Assembly (NCBI GenBank): GCA_963713805.1
Contig: CAVQNF010000010.1
Location: 62,001-126,000, forward strand
DNA length: 64,000 nucleotides
Reading direction: 5' to 3'
Source: GAS188 sp963713805
Lineage (GTDB): Bacteria > Pseudomonadota > Alphaproteobacteria > Rhizobiales > Beijerinckiaceae
The notes below the pieces were generated by a model. The model was given only the letters and a program-made list of their open reading frames with translations. It made no database searches and was not told the DNA's origin. A program made the position numbers and the translations under genes. Every line of letters begins with the position of its first letter. Positions within the stretch are counted from its first letter, which is position 1. Below are positions 9,269 through 17,952 of the stretch, piece after piece.

Positions 9269-10372
9269 GTGCGAACCGGCGAGCGGCTGGAACAACTGGA
9301 TGTCATCCGGGGAGTGGCGATAATTCTGGTATTTTGGTACCATGTGTTGGGCTCTACCTTTGGCCGCTTTGCCGTTTCCTGGGACGGGTTGATCATCGAT
9401 CCGTCCGATAGACTTCTCCTGTTGTGGCCGGCAACACTCGGTTGGGCGGGCGTTGCCATCTTCTTCGCCCTCAGCGGTTATTGCATTCACTCCAGCTTCA
9501 TGAAGTCTACAGGTAGTCTTTATGAGTATTTCATCAGGCGTATTTTTCGAATTTACCCGCCATATCTGGCAGCAGTCATCATATTTTCGGTTGTCTGGTA
9601 CCCTGGAACGCGCCAAATCGTAACGCATTTGGGGCTTGTTCATAATTTCTCCGCTGATACATTTTTTGGAATTAGCCCAGCGTTTTGGAGCATCGCGGTC
9701 GAGGCGCAGCTGTACCTCCTCTATCCGCTTCTCTTCCTGATCGCCTCGCGCTTCGGATGGACCAAGATGCTCGTCTCGACGCTTGTCGTCGAGTTTGCCC
9801 TGCGCGCCTGGAAGACCGGGGCGCTCATCGAAACGGGGCAGCCCCTGCCTTGGATGATCGAAGGCAACCCCCTCTACTATATCTTTTCGTGGACGATTGG
9901 CGCCTACCTGGCCCAGCGCAAGCTCGTTGGAGAGCGCCGGAACCATTTCGGAGTGCTGGGTGCGGTTTTTCTGCTGGCCGGTACCCTCGCGCCGATTTCG
10001 AAGTTCACCGTCACCTTTTCGTTCCCCCTGTTTGCACTGGCGACCTGTTTTGCAATTGCCTTCCACGCGGGGAAGCCGCGCCGCGCCGATCCGCCGCCAT
10101 TGGCGGCACGCCTTACGGGCATGATCGGAAGAGACAGCTACAGCATGTATCTCCTTCATCAGCCACTGCTCGGCGCCGGCATGTCCGCGCTTCGGGCGAT
10201 CTCCTGGCTGCCGATGTCTCTGCGGTTTTTCCTCGGGGGCGGCGTGCTCTTCATCATCATCGCCGCTATTTCGTCGATCAACCGCCGCATCGTCGAGGAC
10301 ACGAGCATAGCCATCGGCCGCCAATTGCTACGCAAGAGCCAAGAGAGGACGACATCGAGTGCCATAACCTGA
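9269..10372 (+). CDS. Acyltransferase family 3 membrane protein
   Basis: A membrane O-acyltransferase (acyltransferase_3 / OafA-like) of 367 residues. It opens RLEQLDVIRGVAIILVFWYH, the family signature with the conserved R and H of the first helix. Around ten further hydrophobic helices follow, with FALSGYCIHSSF, RRIFRIYPPY and FFGISPAFWSIAVEAQLYLLYP, all typical blocks. These enzymes acetylate or acylate sugars of surface polysaccharides from the inner membrane. The start GTG 9269 is chosen because the family motif begins at once; upstream frame would run into the tRNA. The first half is visibly AT-richer than neighbouring genes, and the gene sits immediately after tRNA-Gly, suggesting acquisition by transfer. 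Confidence 0.85.
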   Translation: MRTGERLEQLDVIRGVAIILVFWYHVLGSTFGRFAVSWDGLIIDPSDRLLLLWPATLGWAGVAIFFALSGYCIHSSFMKSTGSLYEYFIRRIFRIYPPYLAAVIIFSVVWYPGTRQIVTHLGLVHNFSADTFFGISPAFWSIAVEAQLYLLYPLLFLIASRFGWTKMLVSTLVVEFALRAWKTGALIETGQPLPWMIEGNPLYYIFSWTIGAYLAQRKLVGERRNHFGVLGAVFLLAGTLAPISKFTVTFSFPLFALATCFAIAFHAGKPRRADPPPLAARLTGMIGRDSYSMYLLHQPLLGAGMSALRAISWLPMSLRFFLGGGVLFIIIAAISSINRRIVEDTSIAIGRQLLRKSQERTTSSAIT

Positions 10373-10420
10373 CCTCGCCTCGCATTGGCGCACAGACCGG
10401 GCAACAAGGGATTGAAGCTG

Positions 10421-10585
10421 ATGCGAAGGGAGAACGCAACGCCGGCGCCAAACGACCCCTTGGTCCCGCTTGACGATATTTTGCGGCGGGCGTCACGCGG
10501 CGCGCCGAAAATCATGATCCTTGACCTGATGATCCCGGACCTGGCGTCCTCGAGCGGCACCTTGCTCCGCAGGAGTGCCGAGTAG
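10421..10585 (+). CDS. Small hypothetical protein
   Basis: A short frame from ATG 10421 (starts MRRENATPAPNDPLVPLDDI, 54 residues) between the acyltransferase and the antitoxin gene. I recognise no family and codon use is not decisive. This is the only possible gene I see in 10373-10726; the rest shows no RNA gene, repeat or convincing terminator. Confidence 0.25.
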   Translation: MRRENATPAPNDPLVPLDDILRRASRGAPKIMILDLMIPDLASSSGTLLRRSAE

Positions 10586-10726
10586 CCGAATCGCTTGGCT
10601 GTGGGTGTTCCTTTCGGATGGCACCAATGGCGCTGTGCCGCCGCCTAAGCGGTTCGGATTTCCGTAATTCATCGATCGCGCCGCGACACCCCATCGCGTC
10701 GGATATCGGACGGCGCAGGCCAAAAG

Positions 10727-11029
10727 TCACGCCGCGCGTCGCGCCTTGATGCGCTTGGCGTCTTCCGGCCTGAGCTTTCGGCACGCCATCTTGAGATCGT
10801 AATGGGTCTGAGGGTTCAGCCAGAACTCAGCGCTGTTACCGAAATAAAGACTCAGCCGAAGCGCGGTATCGGCCAAGATCGGCCATCGGTTGTTGACGAT
10901 CTCGGCAATACGGTTCGGTGAGATGCCGATCGCCAAGCCGAGCTGATTTTGCGACAGGCCATACTCGCCCGGGAACTCCTCTTTCAGCATCTCGCCCGGG
11001 GTGACCGGGGCAAATTCGCCTTTCGCCAT
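10727..11029 (-). CDS. higA: HigA-family antitoxin, no toxin partner visible
   Basis: A 100-residue protein opening MAKGEFAPVTPGEMLKEEF, with a helix-turn-helix segment (LSQNQLGLAIGISPNRIAEIVNNR) and the HigA tail FGNSAEFWLNPQTHYDLKMA. HigA binds operator DNA and neutralises a HigB RNase. In normal higBA modules higB lies directly upstream; here that would be above 11029, where only 73 bases separate it from the aldolase gene, and no RelE/HigB frame is present on either side. It is therefore an orphan antitoxin or the relic of a lost module. It lies just beyond the acyltransferase insert. Confidence 0.85.
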   Translation of the reverse strand: MAKGEFAPVTPGEMLKEEFPGEYGLSQNQLGLAIGISPNRIAEIVNNRWPILADTALRLSLYFGNSAEFWLNPQTHYDLKMACRKLRPEDAKRIKARRAA

Positions 11030-11102
11030 ATTTGCCCATCTCCCGTGAGTGGCGCGAGCGGCAAGCGAGCCCCGAAAATTGCGCTTCCCGCCGCTTGCAC
11101 CG

Positions 11103-11879
11103 TCACTTGCCGCGCGCCGTCGCGAGCGCGCTCCTCGCCGCTTCGCGGATGATCACGAAATCGCTCGAGACCGTGATGAGCTGAAACCCCCGTTTCGCAA
11201 GCTCGTTCGCCTTCGCGGCCGAGACCGCGAAGGCACCGCAGAACTTGCCGGCCGCCTTGGCGCGCGCCAGCACGTGCTTGAAGGCGGCATCGACCTCCGC
11301 GCCCGTCGGATCATAAGAGGCGCCGTCGCTCAGCGTGATCGACAGGTCGGAGGGGCCGACGAACACGCCGTCGATGCCGGCGACGGCGAGAATGTCGTCG
11401 ACCGCGGCAATCGCTGCGCGCGTCTCGATCATCGCGATGACGAGCGAAAAATCATTCGCCTGCTTCAGATATTCTTGCGGCGCGAGACCGGTGAGCGCGA
11501 GTGCGCGCGCCGGCCCCCAGGAGCGCTCGCCAAGCGGGGGAAATTTCGTGAAGCTCACGAGACGTCGCGCGTCCTCGACCGAGTTGATCATCGGGGCGAT
11601 CACGCCCGTCGCGCCGAGATCGAGGAAGCGAGCCGCCATGGCGAAATCGCCGACCGGGATGCGTCCCATCACCGGAACGCCGATCGACGAGACGCTGGCG
11701 AAACCGCGTGCCATGGCGTTGTCGTCGAACAGGCCGTGCTGGCCGTCGAACACCACCGCGTCATAGCCTTCGCGCGCGAAGATGTCGGCGAGAACGGGCT
11801 CGGCGATCCCGAGCCACGCCACATGGACGGGAGAGCCGGACGAGATCTTCGCCGCGACGTGATAGGCGCTGGAAATCAT
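11103..11879 (-). CDS. HpcH/HpaI-family aldolase
   Basis: A 258-residue class II (metal-dependent) aldolase of the HpcH/HpaI family, acting on 2-keto-3-deoxy acids or related 2-oxo compounds. Visible motifs are VAWLGIAEPVLADIFAREG, YDAVVFDGQHG, VMGRIPVG, the metal-site region VIAMIETRAAI, and DGVFVGPSDLSITLS. The frame is intact, from ATG 11879. Sequence alone does not separate hydroxy-oxo-heptanedioate, garosamine or dehydro-deoxyglucarate aldolase activity, and no pathway neighbour helps. Confidence 0.85.
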   Translation of the reverse strand: MISSAYHVAAKISSGSPVHVAWLGIAEPVLADIFAREGYDAVVFDGQHGLFDDNAMARGFASVSSIGVPVMGRIPVGDFAMAARFLDLGATGVIAPMINSVEDARRLVSFTKFPPLGERSWGPARALALTGLAPQEYLKQANDFSLVIAMIETRAAIAAVDDILAVAGIDGVFVGPSDLSITLSDGASYDPTGAEVDAAFKHVLARAKAAGKFCGAFAVSAAKANELAKRGFQLITVSSDFVIIREAARSALATARGK

Positions 11880-11967
11880 GATGAAGCTTCTCTTCCGGGT
11901 TGAAACTTGTCGATGCTGTGCAGGACGGCAAATCTGAGGAGGACGGGTTACCTAAACCTTCTCGCCC

Positions 11968-12291
11968 TCAGCGTCCGGCTTCGATATCCGTGACGGCCCG
12001 GGCCAAAAGCTCGTTGGATTTGCTCAAGACCTCCTGAGCCGAGCGTTCGATGCCGCGCGCCTTGAGGTCGGCGACGACCTTGCGGACGAGGCGCTCGTCG
12101 TCATGGCCCAGGAGGTCGGGCGCGAGCAGCGTCGCCGCATAGGCATCCGCTTCGGCCCCCTCGCGGTCCATCAGCTTTGCCGCCCAGGCCGCGAGGAGCT
12201 TGTTGCGGCGTGCGAGAGCGAGGAAACGGAGCTCCTCGTCATGCGCGAACTTGGCCTCGAAGCCTTCCTCGCGCTTATCGAAGGTGGTCAT
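11968..12291 (-). CDS. DUF1476 protein, F1-ATPase inhibitor zeta subunit
   Basis: The protein starts MTTFDKREEGFEAKFAHDEE, the near-invariant start of the DUF1476 family, so ATG 12291 is preferred to the frame-extending codon at 12330. It is 107 residues of mostly charged helix. In Paracoccus this family is the zeta subunit, which binds the F1 part of ATP synthase through its N terminus and blocks ATP hydrolysis. The N-terminal inhibitory segment is fully present. The gene lies head-to-head with purC, a conserved arrangement in alphaproteobacteria, which supports the identification. Confidence 0.9.
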   Translation of the reverse strand: MTTFDKREEGFEAKFAHDEELRFLALARRNKLLAAWAAKLMDREGAEADAYAATLLAPDLLGHDDERLVRKVVADLKARGIERSAQEVLSKSNELLARAVTDIEAGR

Positions 12292-12680
12292 GGGCTTAGC
12301 CCTTTCCAGGTCGAGGGCGACATCTCGCACGCGGCGACGCCGAGATCAATGCGCCGGAGAGGCTCGCTATCGGGCAGCGGCGGTCACGAGCGCGACGAAG
12401 CTTGCGACTGAAGGATTCGGCGCGTCGCGATCCCCTTTCGGCCGTCCTCGACGGCTCCGATCCGGCGAACGGGTGGACGTCGCCACCACCAGGCTCTGCG
12501 CGCAAGGGTCGTCATCATTGTGCCGTGCGCCTCGATCGGATAGGTTGCGGCTCACGTCTTGCGGGGGCGCAGCGCCAATGCAAGTCGGCGCGCCCGTGCC
12601 CATATGAGGTAGGGGGCCGGCACGCCACGACAAGGAGACCCATCCTTTCCATGGATTATCTCAAACCACGGTATGTCCCG

Positions 12681-13445
12681 ATGAACCGCCGCCGCCGCAT
12701 CTATGAAGGAAAGGCGAAAGTCCTTTTCGAGGGGCCCGAGCCCGGCACTTTGATCCAGCACTTCAAGGACGACGCCACCGCCTTCAACGCCAAGAAGCAC
12801 GAGGTGATCGACGGAAAGGGAGTTCTCAACAACCGCATCAGCGAGTTCCTGTTTCAGAACCTCAACGACATCGGCGTGCCGACGCATTTCATGCGCCGCC
12901 TCAACATGCGCGAACAGCTCATCCGCGAGGTCGAGATCATCCCGCTCGAGGTGGTGGTGCGCAATGTCGCCGCGGGCTCGCTGGCGACGCGGCTCGGCAT
13001 CGAGGAAGGCACGCAGCTGCCGCGCTCGATCATCGAGTTCTACTACAAGAACGACGCGCTCAACGATCCGATGGTGTCGGAGGAGCATGTCACCGCCTTC
13101 GGCTGGGCGAACCCGCAGGAGATCGACGACATCATGGCGCTCGCCATCCGCGTCAATGATTTCCTCACCGGCCTCTTCCTCGGCGTCGGCATCCGTCTCG
13201 TCGATTTCAAGATGGAGACGGGGCGCTTGTGGGAAAACGACATGATGCGCATCGTCGTCGCCGACGAGATCTCGCCCGATAGCTGCCGGCTCTGGGACAT
13301 GAAGACCAAGGACAAGCTCGACAAGGATCGTTTCCGTCGCGACATGGGCGGGCTGATCGAAGCTTATACCGAGGTGGCGCGCCGGCTCGGCATCATCGCC
13401 GAGAACGAGCCGATGGTGAGCGCGGGGCCGAAGCTGGTGCAGTGA
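12681..13445 (+). CDS. purC: Phosphoribosylaminoimidazole-succinocarboxamide synthase
   Basis: SAICAR synthetase, the ATP-dependent step joining aspartate to CAIR in purine synthesis. The protein (254 residues) starts MNRRRRIYEGKAKVLFEGPE, the canonical alphaproteobacterial PurC start. It contains FKDDATAFNAKK, RNVAAGSLATRLGIEEG, FYYKNDALNDPM and DEISPDSCRLWD, all family signatures. The frame is intact. ATG 12681 matches homologues; an in-frame ATG at 12651 has an AAGGAG site 13 bases ahead and would add ten residues, so the true start could be there. purS and purQ follow on the same strand, with exported-protein genes between them. Confidence 0.95.
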   Translation: MNRRRRIYEGKAKVLFEGPEPGTLIQHFKDDATAFNAKKHEVIDGKGVLNNRISEFLFQNLNDIGVPTHFMRRLNMREQLIREVEIIPLEVVVRNVAAGSLATRLGIEEGTQLPRSIIEFYYKNDALNDPMVSEEHVTAFGWANPQEIDDIMALAIRVNDFLTGLFLGVGIRLVDFKMETGRLWENDMMRIVVADEISPDSCRLWDMKTKDKLDKDRFRRDMGGLIEAYTEVARRLGIIAENEPMVSAGPKLVQ

Positions 13446-13515
13446 TCCGCCTCGCCGTTCCTGCCCCGTTTTTCGAAGGGGGACGCAAGCGCTCCCGTTT
13501 TCCTGCCTTCCGGGC

Positions 13516-14113
13516 GATGACGGCGGCGTTCGCGTTGTCGGCGCTTTGTGCCTGCGACGCGAGCTTCGATCTCTGGGCGTCCCGGCCTTCGCGCCGCGGG
13601 CTGGACGCGCCTGCCGACCCACGATTGGCTGCTCAACGAGGGGCTCGGCCCCGCTAACATCATCTATTGCGAAGTGCCGTCCTGTCCGAGGCCGTCCGTG
13701 GTCGCGACCTTCTCGGCCGAAGGCGAGGAGGGAAGACGCCTGCTGCGCGCACTCGCCGACCCGAGATCGCTGCTCCAGGCAAAGCGCCTCCCCGTGGCGA
13801 CGGCACGCGACCCGAGATTCAAGGCGAAACCGTCGAAGGAGAAGCCGAAAAGCCGTGAGAAGGCCGAACGCATCGAAGCCGACGGCCTCGCCGGCTACCG
13901 CGTCACCTTGTCGCCCGAGGCCGCGGACGGGCATGAAGCCTATGCGGTGGTGCTCACGGCGCGCGACGGAGACAAGGTGAGGGCAGCGCTCGCGGTCACC
14001 ACCGATCCCGGCTGCGGCGCTCGACGAGGCAAGAGCCGCGGCGAAAAGCTTCGCCCGGCGATGCGGACCGCTCTCCGCCAGGAGAAAATGCGATCGAGCA
14101 GATCGCGAAGTGA
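13516..14113 (+). CDS. Hypothetical lipoprotein-like protein (frameshifted)
   Basis: From ATG 13516 the protein reads MTAAFALSALCACDASFDLW, a short signal with a possible lipobox (LCAC). After a shift near 13600 another frame continues LPTHDWLLNEGLGPANIIYC, with Cys pairs (YCEVPSCP), and runs to a charged C terminus. Further shifts near 14010, 14050 and 14090 are needed; the best end I can reconstruct is the TGA at 14113 after IEQIAK. I do not recognise the family. The length of about 200 residues, its place between purC and purS, and the codon-like composition argue that it is a real gene read badly, not noise. Confidence 0.5.
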
Positions 14114-14265
14114 CCGTGGCGCGGCGCAAGGGTCTGCCTTGCCGTCGATGCCTCATCCCGTCAGGTCGACGATCTTCTCATCTCTTCTGATCCAGAACGG
14201 GGGATTGCGCGGCGGACGGGGAAGCTTTAGCCCTTTCGCATGCTTCGCCGAACGCACAGAGGCCC

Positions 14266-14505
14266 ATGAAAGCGCGCGTCACCGTCACCTTGAAGGAAGG
14301 CGTTCTCGACCCCCAAGGCAAGGCGATCGAAGGTGCGTTGCGTTCGCTCGGCGTCGAGGGGGTCACGAGCGTGCGGCAAGGCAAGGTCTTCGATATCGAG
14401 ATCGCCGGCGCCGATCCGTCGAAGGCGGAAGCTACGCTCAACGCCGCTTGCGAGAAGCTCCTCGCCAACACCGTGATCGAGGATTATCGCGTGAAGGTGA
14501 ATTGA
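14266..14505 (+). CDS. purS: Phosphoribosylformylglycinamidine synthase subunit PurS
   Basis: A 79-residue protein starting MKARVTVTLKEGVLDPQGKA, the PurS signature, and ending VIEDYRVKVN. PurS is the small subunit that, with PurQ (glutaminase) and the small-type PurL, forms the FGAM synthase complex of step four in purine synthesis. The frame is intact. purQ follows after one intervening lipoprotein gene; purL is not in the window. Confidence 0.95.
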   Translation: MKARVTVTLKEGVLDPQGKAIEGALRSLGVEGVTSVRQGKVFDIEIAGADPSKAEATLNAACEKLLANTVIEDYRVKVN

Positions 14506-14565
14506 CTTTCACGCCAAATCGATTTCACCAGCCGGCTATCTTCACCAGCACCCTTGGGGCCAATT

Positions 14566-15155
14566 ATGCATGTCTCGAAGCTCGCATTCGCGGGCATCAT
14601 GGCGCTTACGCTCGGCGCCTGTCAGCAGACCGGTAGCACGGGCACCGTTCAGGCGAGCCTTCCCGATCTTCCCCCCGAATTCGCCACGACCGTTCGGGCA
14701 CCTTCGCTCAACCCCGGCAAATGGGCGTATCAGAAGGTCAACGACAGGGATCAGTGGCGGTGCAGACCGCTGGCTTGCGCCGACAACAGCATTGTCACGC
14801 TGATCGTCACCAAGAACACCACGCCGCGACCCGATCCGGTCGCGCTCGACAAATATGTGAAGGCCGAGATTCCCAAGAACATCGAGAAGCTCAATTCCGC
14901 CCTGCCCAATCCCGCGGGGCTTCGCGAGGTCAAGCTCGCTTCCGCTTCCGTCGATAAGATCACGGCTATTATGCGGTGCGCTCGACATACGATATGACGA
15001 ACGACAAGGGGAATTATGAGTTGGTCCGTGCCATGATCTTCGCCGGTAGCTCGCTGGTCACGGTCGAAGCTTCATCCATGACGCTTGCCACCGCCAAAGG
15101 GAATCTCGACGATTTCGTGAAGGCATTGCAGATCGAAGGCTATTCGCCGGAATGA
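14566..15155 (+). CDS. Hypothetical lipoprotein between purS and purQ (one frameshift)
   Basis: The protein starts MHVSKLAFAGIMALTLGACQ, a clear lipoprotein signal with lipobox LGAC. It continues for about 196 residues with one shift near 14960 (atcacggctat, where atcaccggctat is expected). The shifted frame reads YYAVRSTYDMTNDKGNYELV and ends FVKALQIEGYSPE at TGA 15153-15155. That stop overlaps purQ's ATG as ATGA, so the two are probably translationally coupled. I do not recognise a named family. An envelope lipoprotein in the middle of the FGAM synthase genes is unexpected. Confidence 0.7.
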
Positions 15156-15853
15156 AAGCCGCCGTCATCCGCTTCCCCGGCATCAACCGCGAGCAGGATG
15201 CGGCGCGCGCCATCCGCCTCGTCTGCGGCCGGGAAGCCTCGATGGTCTGGCATGGCGACACCGAGCTTCCGCCGGGCACCGACCTCGTCGTGCTCCCGGG
15301 CGGCTTCAGCTACGGCGATTATCTGCGCTGCGGGGCGATCGCGGCGCGCAGCCCCATCATGGAGGCGGTGCGGGCGCATGCGGGGCGCGGCGGCCTCGTG
15401 CTTGCCATCTGCAACGGCTTCCAGATCGCTTGCGAGGCGGGGTTGCTGCCGGGTGTCCTGATGCGCAACGCCGCGCTGCATTTCGTTTGCCGTTTCCAGC
15501 ATCTGCGGGTCGAGCGCGCCGACACGCCTTTCACCAACGCCTATGCGCGAGGGCAGGTCATCAAGGTGTGCGTCGCGCATGGCGAAGGGAATTACGTCGC
15601 CGATGAAGCGACGATCGCGCGCCTCGAGGGCGAGGGCCTGGTCGCCTTCCGCTATTGCGGCGCCGACGGGCGATTGGACGAAGAGGCCAACCCCAACGGA
15701 GCGACGAATGCGATCGCCGGCATCTATTCGGAGAACCTGCGCGTGCTCGGGTTGATGCCGCATCCGGAGAATCTCGTCGACCCCCTGGTCGGCGGCACCG
15801 ATGGGCGCGGCCTTTTCGAGAGCCTGGCGGCGAGCGTTTCGGTCTTCGCCTAA
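15152..15853 (+). CDS. purQ: Phosphoribosylformylglycinamidine synthase subunit PurQ
   Basis: The class I glutamine amidotransferase that supplies ammonia to FGAM synthase (233 residues). The nucleophile Cys87 sits in LAICNGFQ and the His204/Glu206 pair in MPHPEN, so the Cys-His-Glu triad is complete. The PGGFSYGDYLR loop is conserved. The start ATG 15152 overlaps the stop of the preceding lipoprotein gene. The frame is intact. Near the gene's end, 15866-15890 holds a small direct repeat (gcctaaagcatg/gcctaaagcacg); the next 190 bases contain no gene. Confidence 0.95.
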   Translation: MKAAVIRFPGINREQDAARAIRLVCGREASMVWHGDTELPPGTDLVVLPGGFSYGDYLRCGAIAARSPIMEAVRAHAGRGGLVLAICNGFQIACEAGLLPGVLMRNAALHFVCRFQHLRVERADTPFTNAYARGQVIKVCVAHGEGNYVADEATIARLEGEGLVAFRYCGADGRLDEEANPNGATNAIAGIYSENLRVLGLMPHPENLVDPLVGGTDGRGLFESLAASVSVFA

Positions 15854-16081
15854 ACCGAACTTCCGGCCTAAAGCATGGCCTAAAGCACGCTCCGCAATTA
15901 CGCGAACCCCTTTCGCGACGAGATCATGCGTCGAGACATTGGCTTTCGGACGTAGCCCCAAAGGCCCCGCGAAAGCATCCCGGAACTCGCTCTCCGCCCC
16001 GGCGTTTCGCCTGCGCGCGCCGTCGAATGGCCGCGCGCAACGATAGCGATGCGAAGAGGTCGTAAATGCGGGAGAATCGCA

Positions 16082-16471
16082 ATGCCAAGCGGGGGCAAGT
16101 CCAAATATACCGACAAGCAAAAGCGCCAGGCCGAGCATATCGAAGAGGGCTATGAATCGCGAGGTCTTCCGGAAAAGGAAGCCGAGCGGCGCGCCTGGGC
16201 GACGGTGAACAAGGAGACCGGGGGCGGCAAGAAGAGCGGCTCGGGTCGGGGCAAGCCCATGGACACCTCGCCTTCGCGCAAGGGCGGCGAGCTCGGCGGC
16301 GAGGCAGCCGCCTCACGACCGGCCACCGCGCGGCGGGCCTCCGCCAGGAAGGCGGCCGCCACCCGCAGAGCGTATCGCTTCGCGCTGATAGCGAGGCGTT
16401 TGCGCTCGTTCCCGCGAAAGCGGGATCCAGATCCATGGGGAAAGGACGGGATCCTGGCTTCACAGGGATGA
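16082..16471 (+). CDS. Small basic 'plasmid stabilization'-type protein
   Basis: The protein starts MPSGGKSKYTDKQKRQAEHI and contains GLPEKEAERRAWATVNKETGG and a Gly/Lys/Ser-rich stretch. This matches a small conserved Hyphomicrobiales family often labelled plasmid stabilization protein, whose function is not demonstrated. The conserved part is about 65 residues. The last 40 residues are encoded by a dispersed palindromic repeat (about 16408-16466), so the C terminus looks like an insertion-generated extension. ATG 16082 is chosen because the family starts there. Confidence 0.65.
   Translation: MPSGGKSKYTDKQKRQAEHIEEGYESRGLPEKEAERRAWATVNKETGGGKKSGSGRGKPMDTSPSRKGGELGGEAAASRPATARRASARKAAATRRAYRFALIARRLRSFPRKRDPDPWGKDGILASQG
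16408..16466. repeat. Dispersed palindromic repeat (CCCGCGAAAGCGGGATCCAG type)
   Basis: The sequence TTCCCGCGAAAGCGGGATCC at its left end is an internal hairpin (CCCGC-GAAA-GCGGG), and a GGATCCTGG-type segment follows downstream. Elements with this core are scattered through many alphaproteobacterial genomes (general knowledge, not checked here). It lies in the 3' end of the preceding small gene and 100 bases before fumC. Confidence 0.5.
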
Positions 16472-16560
16472 GCGGAGGAGGATGCCGCGTTGGCGCGCCA
16501 TTTTGGCCGAGATTGGCGTCGCAAGCTCGTTGAGGTCCGATGCTGCGGAGGGAGAGGATC

Positions 16561-17943
16561 GTGGCGAGAGAGCGCATCGAGAAGGACAGCTTCGGCGAGA
16601 TCGCGGTGCCTGCCGCCCATTACTGGGGCGCGCAGACGCAGCGCTCCCTGCAGAATTTCCGCATCGGCGGCGAGCGCATGCCGCGCGAGGTGATCGGCGC
16701 GCTGGCGCTCGTCAAGAAGATCGCGGCACTGGTGAACGAGGAGCTCGGGCTGCTTCAACCTCTCTTGGCGAAAGCCATCGTGACCGCCGCTGGCGAGGTG
16801 ATCGCCGGGCGTTTCGACGACGAGTTCCCGCTCGTCATCTGGCAGACGGGCTCGGGCACGCAGAGCAACATGAACGTCAACGAGGTGATCGCCAACCGTG
16901 CCAACGAGCTCCTCGGCAAGGGCCTCGGCTCGAAGGCGCCCGTCCATCCCAATGATCACGTCAATCTCGGCCAATCGTCCAATGACTGTTTCCCGACCGC
17001 GATGAACATCGCGAGCGCAATTGCAATCTCGGCGAAGCTGCTGCCCGCGCTCACGCATCTGCGCGACGCGCTCGCGGCGAAGGCCGAAGCCTTTGCCGCG
17101 ATCGTGAAGATCGGACGCACGCACCTCCAGGACGCGACGCCGGTGACGCTCGGCCAGGAGTTTTCGGGCTATGCGGCGCAGGTCGGGCTCGGCATCGAGC
17201 ATGTTCGGCTGGGGCTCGAGGCGCTCTACCCCCTGGCGCAAGGCGGAACGGCGGTCGGCACCGGGCTCAACACGCATGCGGAGTTCGCTGCCCGTTTCGC
17301 CACCCGCCTTGCCGCGGAAACGGGGCTTCCCTTCACCTCGGCGCCGAACAAATTCGCGGCGCTCGCCTCCCATGACGCCATCCTCTTCGCGCATGGCGCG
17401 GTCACGAGCCTCGCTGCCTCGCTGTTCAAGATCGCCAACGACATCCGCCTTCTCGGCTCGGGGCCGCGCTCGGGCCTCGGCGAGCTGATCCTGCCGGAAA
17501 ACGAACCCGGTTCTTCCATCATGCCGGGCAAGGTCAACCCGACCCAGGCGGAGGCCCTGACCATGGTCGTGACGCAGGTGATGGGCAATCAGACGACCAT
17601 CGCGTTTGCGGGATCGCAAGGGCATCTCGAGCTCAACGTCTTCAAGCCGGTGATCGCCCATGCCTTCCTGCAATCGATCCGGCTCATCGGCGATGCTTCG
17701 GTGAGCTTCACCGATCTTTGCGTCGTGGGCATAAAGCCCAATCTCCCCCGCATCGAGGAGCTTTTGTCGCGTTCGCTGATGCTGGTGACCGCGCTCACGC
17801 CGGTGATCGGCTACGACAAGGCCGCCGCCATCGCCAAGGCCGCCCATCGCAACGGCACGACGCTGCGCGAGGAGGCGCTGGCCTCGGGCGCGATCACGCA
17901 AGAGGATTACGACCGGCTCATGGCTCCCGAGAAGATGGTGTGA
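16561..17943 (+). CDS. fumC: Class II fumarate hydratase
   Basis: Fumarase C interconverts fumarate and malate in the TCA cycle; it is iron-independent and tetrameric. The 460-residue protein carries WQTGSGTQSNMNVNEVI, GQSSNDCFPTAM, KIGRTHLQDATPVTLGQE and the superfamily signature GSSIMPGKVNPTQ that holds the catalytic Ser loop. The frame is intact. GTG 16561 is chosen because a GGAGGGAGAGG site lies just upstream and homologues begin near this point. The gene is convergent with the aminotransferase gene, with only 9 bases between stops. Confidence 0.95.
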   Translation: MARERIEKDSFGEIAVPAAHYWGAQTQRSLQNFRIGGERMPREVIGALALVKKIAALVNEELGLLQPLLAKAIVTAAGEVIAGRFDDEFPLVIWQTGSGTQSNMNVNEVIANRANELLGKGLGSKAPVHPNDHVNLGQSSNDCFPTAMNIASAIAISAKLLPALTHLRDALAAKAEAFAAIVKIGRTHLQDATPVTLGQEFSGYAAQVGLGIEHVRLGLEALYPLAQGGTAVGTGLNTHAEFAARFATRLAAETGLPFTSAPNKFAALASHDAILFAHGAVTSLAASLFKIANDIRLLGSGPRSGLGELILPENEPGSSIMPGKVNPTQAEALTMVVTQVMGNQTTIAFAGSQGHLELNVFKPVIAHAFLQSIRLIGDASVSFTDLCVVGIKPNLPRIEELLSRSLMLVTALTPVIGYDKAAAIAKAAHRNGTTLREEALASGAITQEDYDRLMAPEKMV

Positions 17944-17952
17944 TCGGGCGAT

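Noticed and set aside
10493..10723. Minus-strand frame downstream of higA as a possible HigB toxin
   Set aside because: It lacks RelE/HigB features, is on the wrong side for higBA order and has shadow-like composition.
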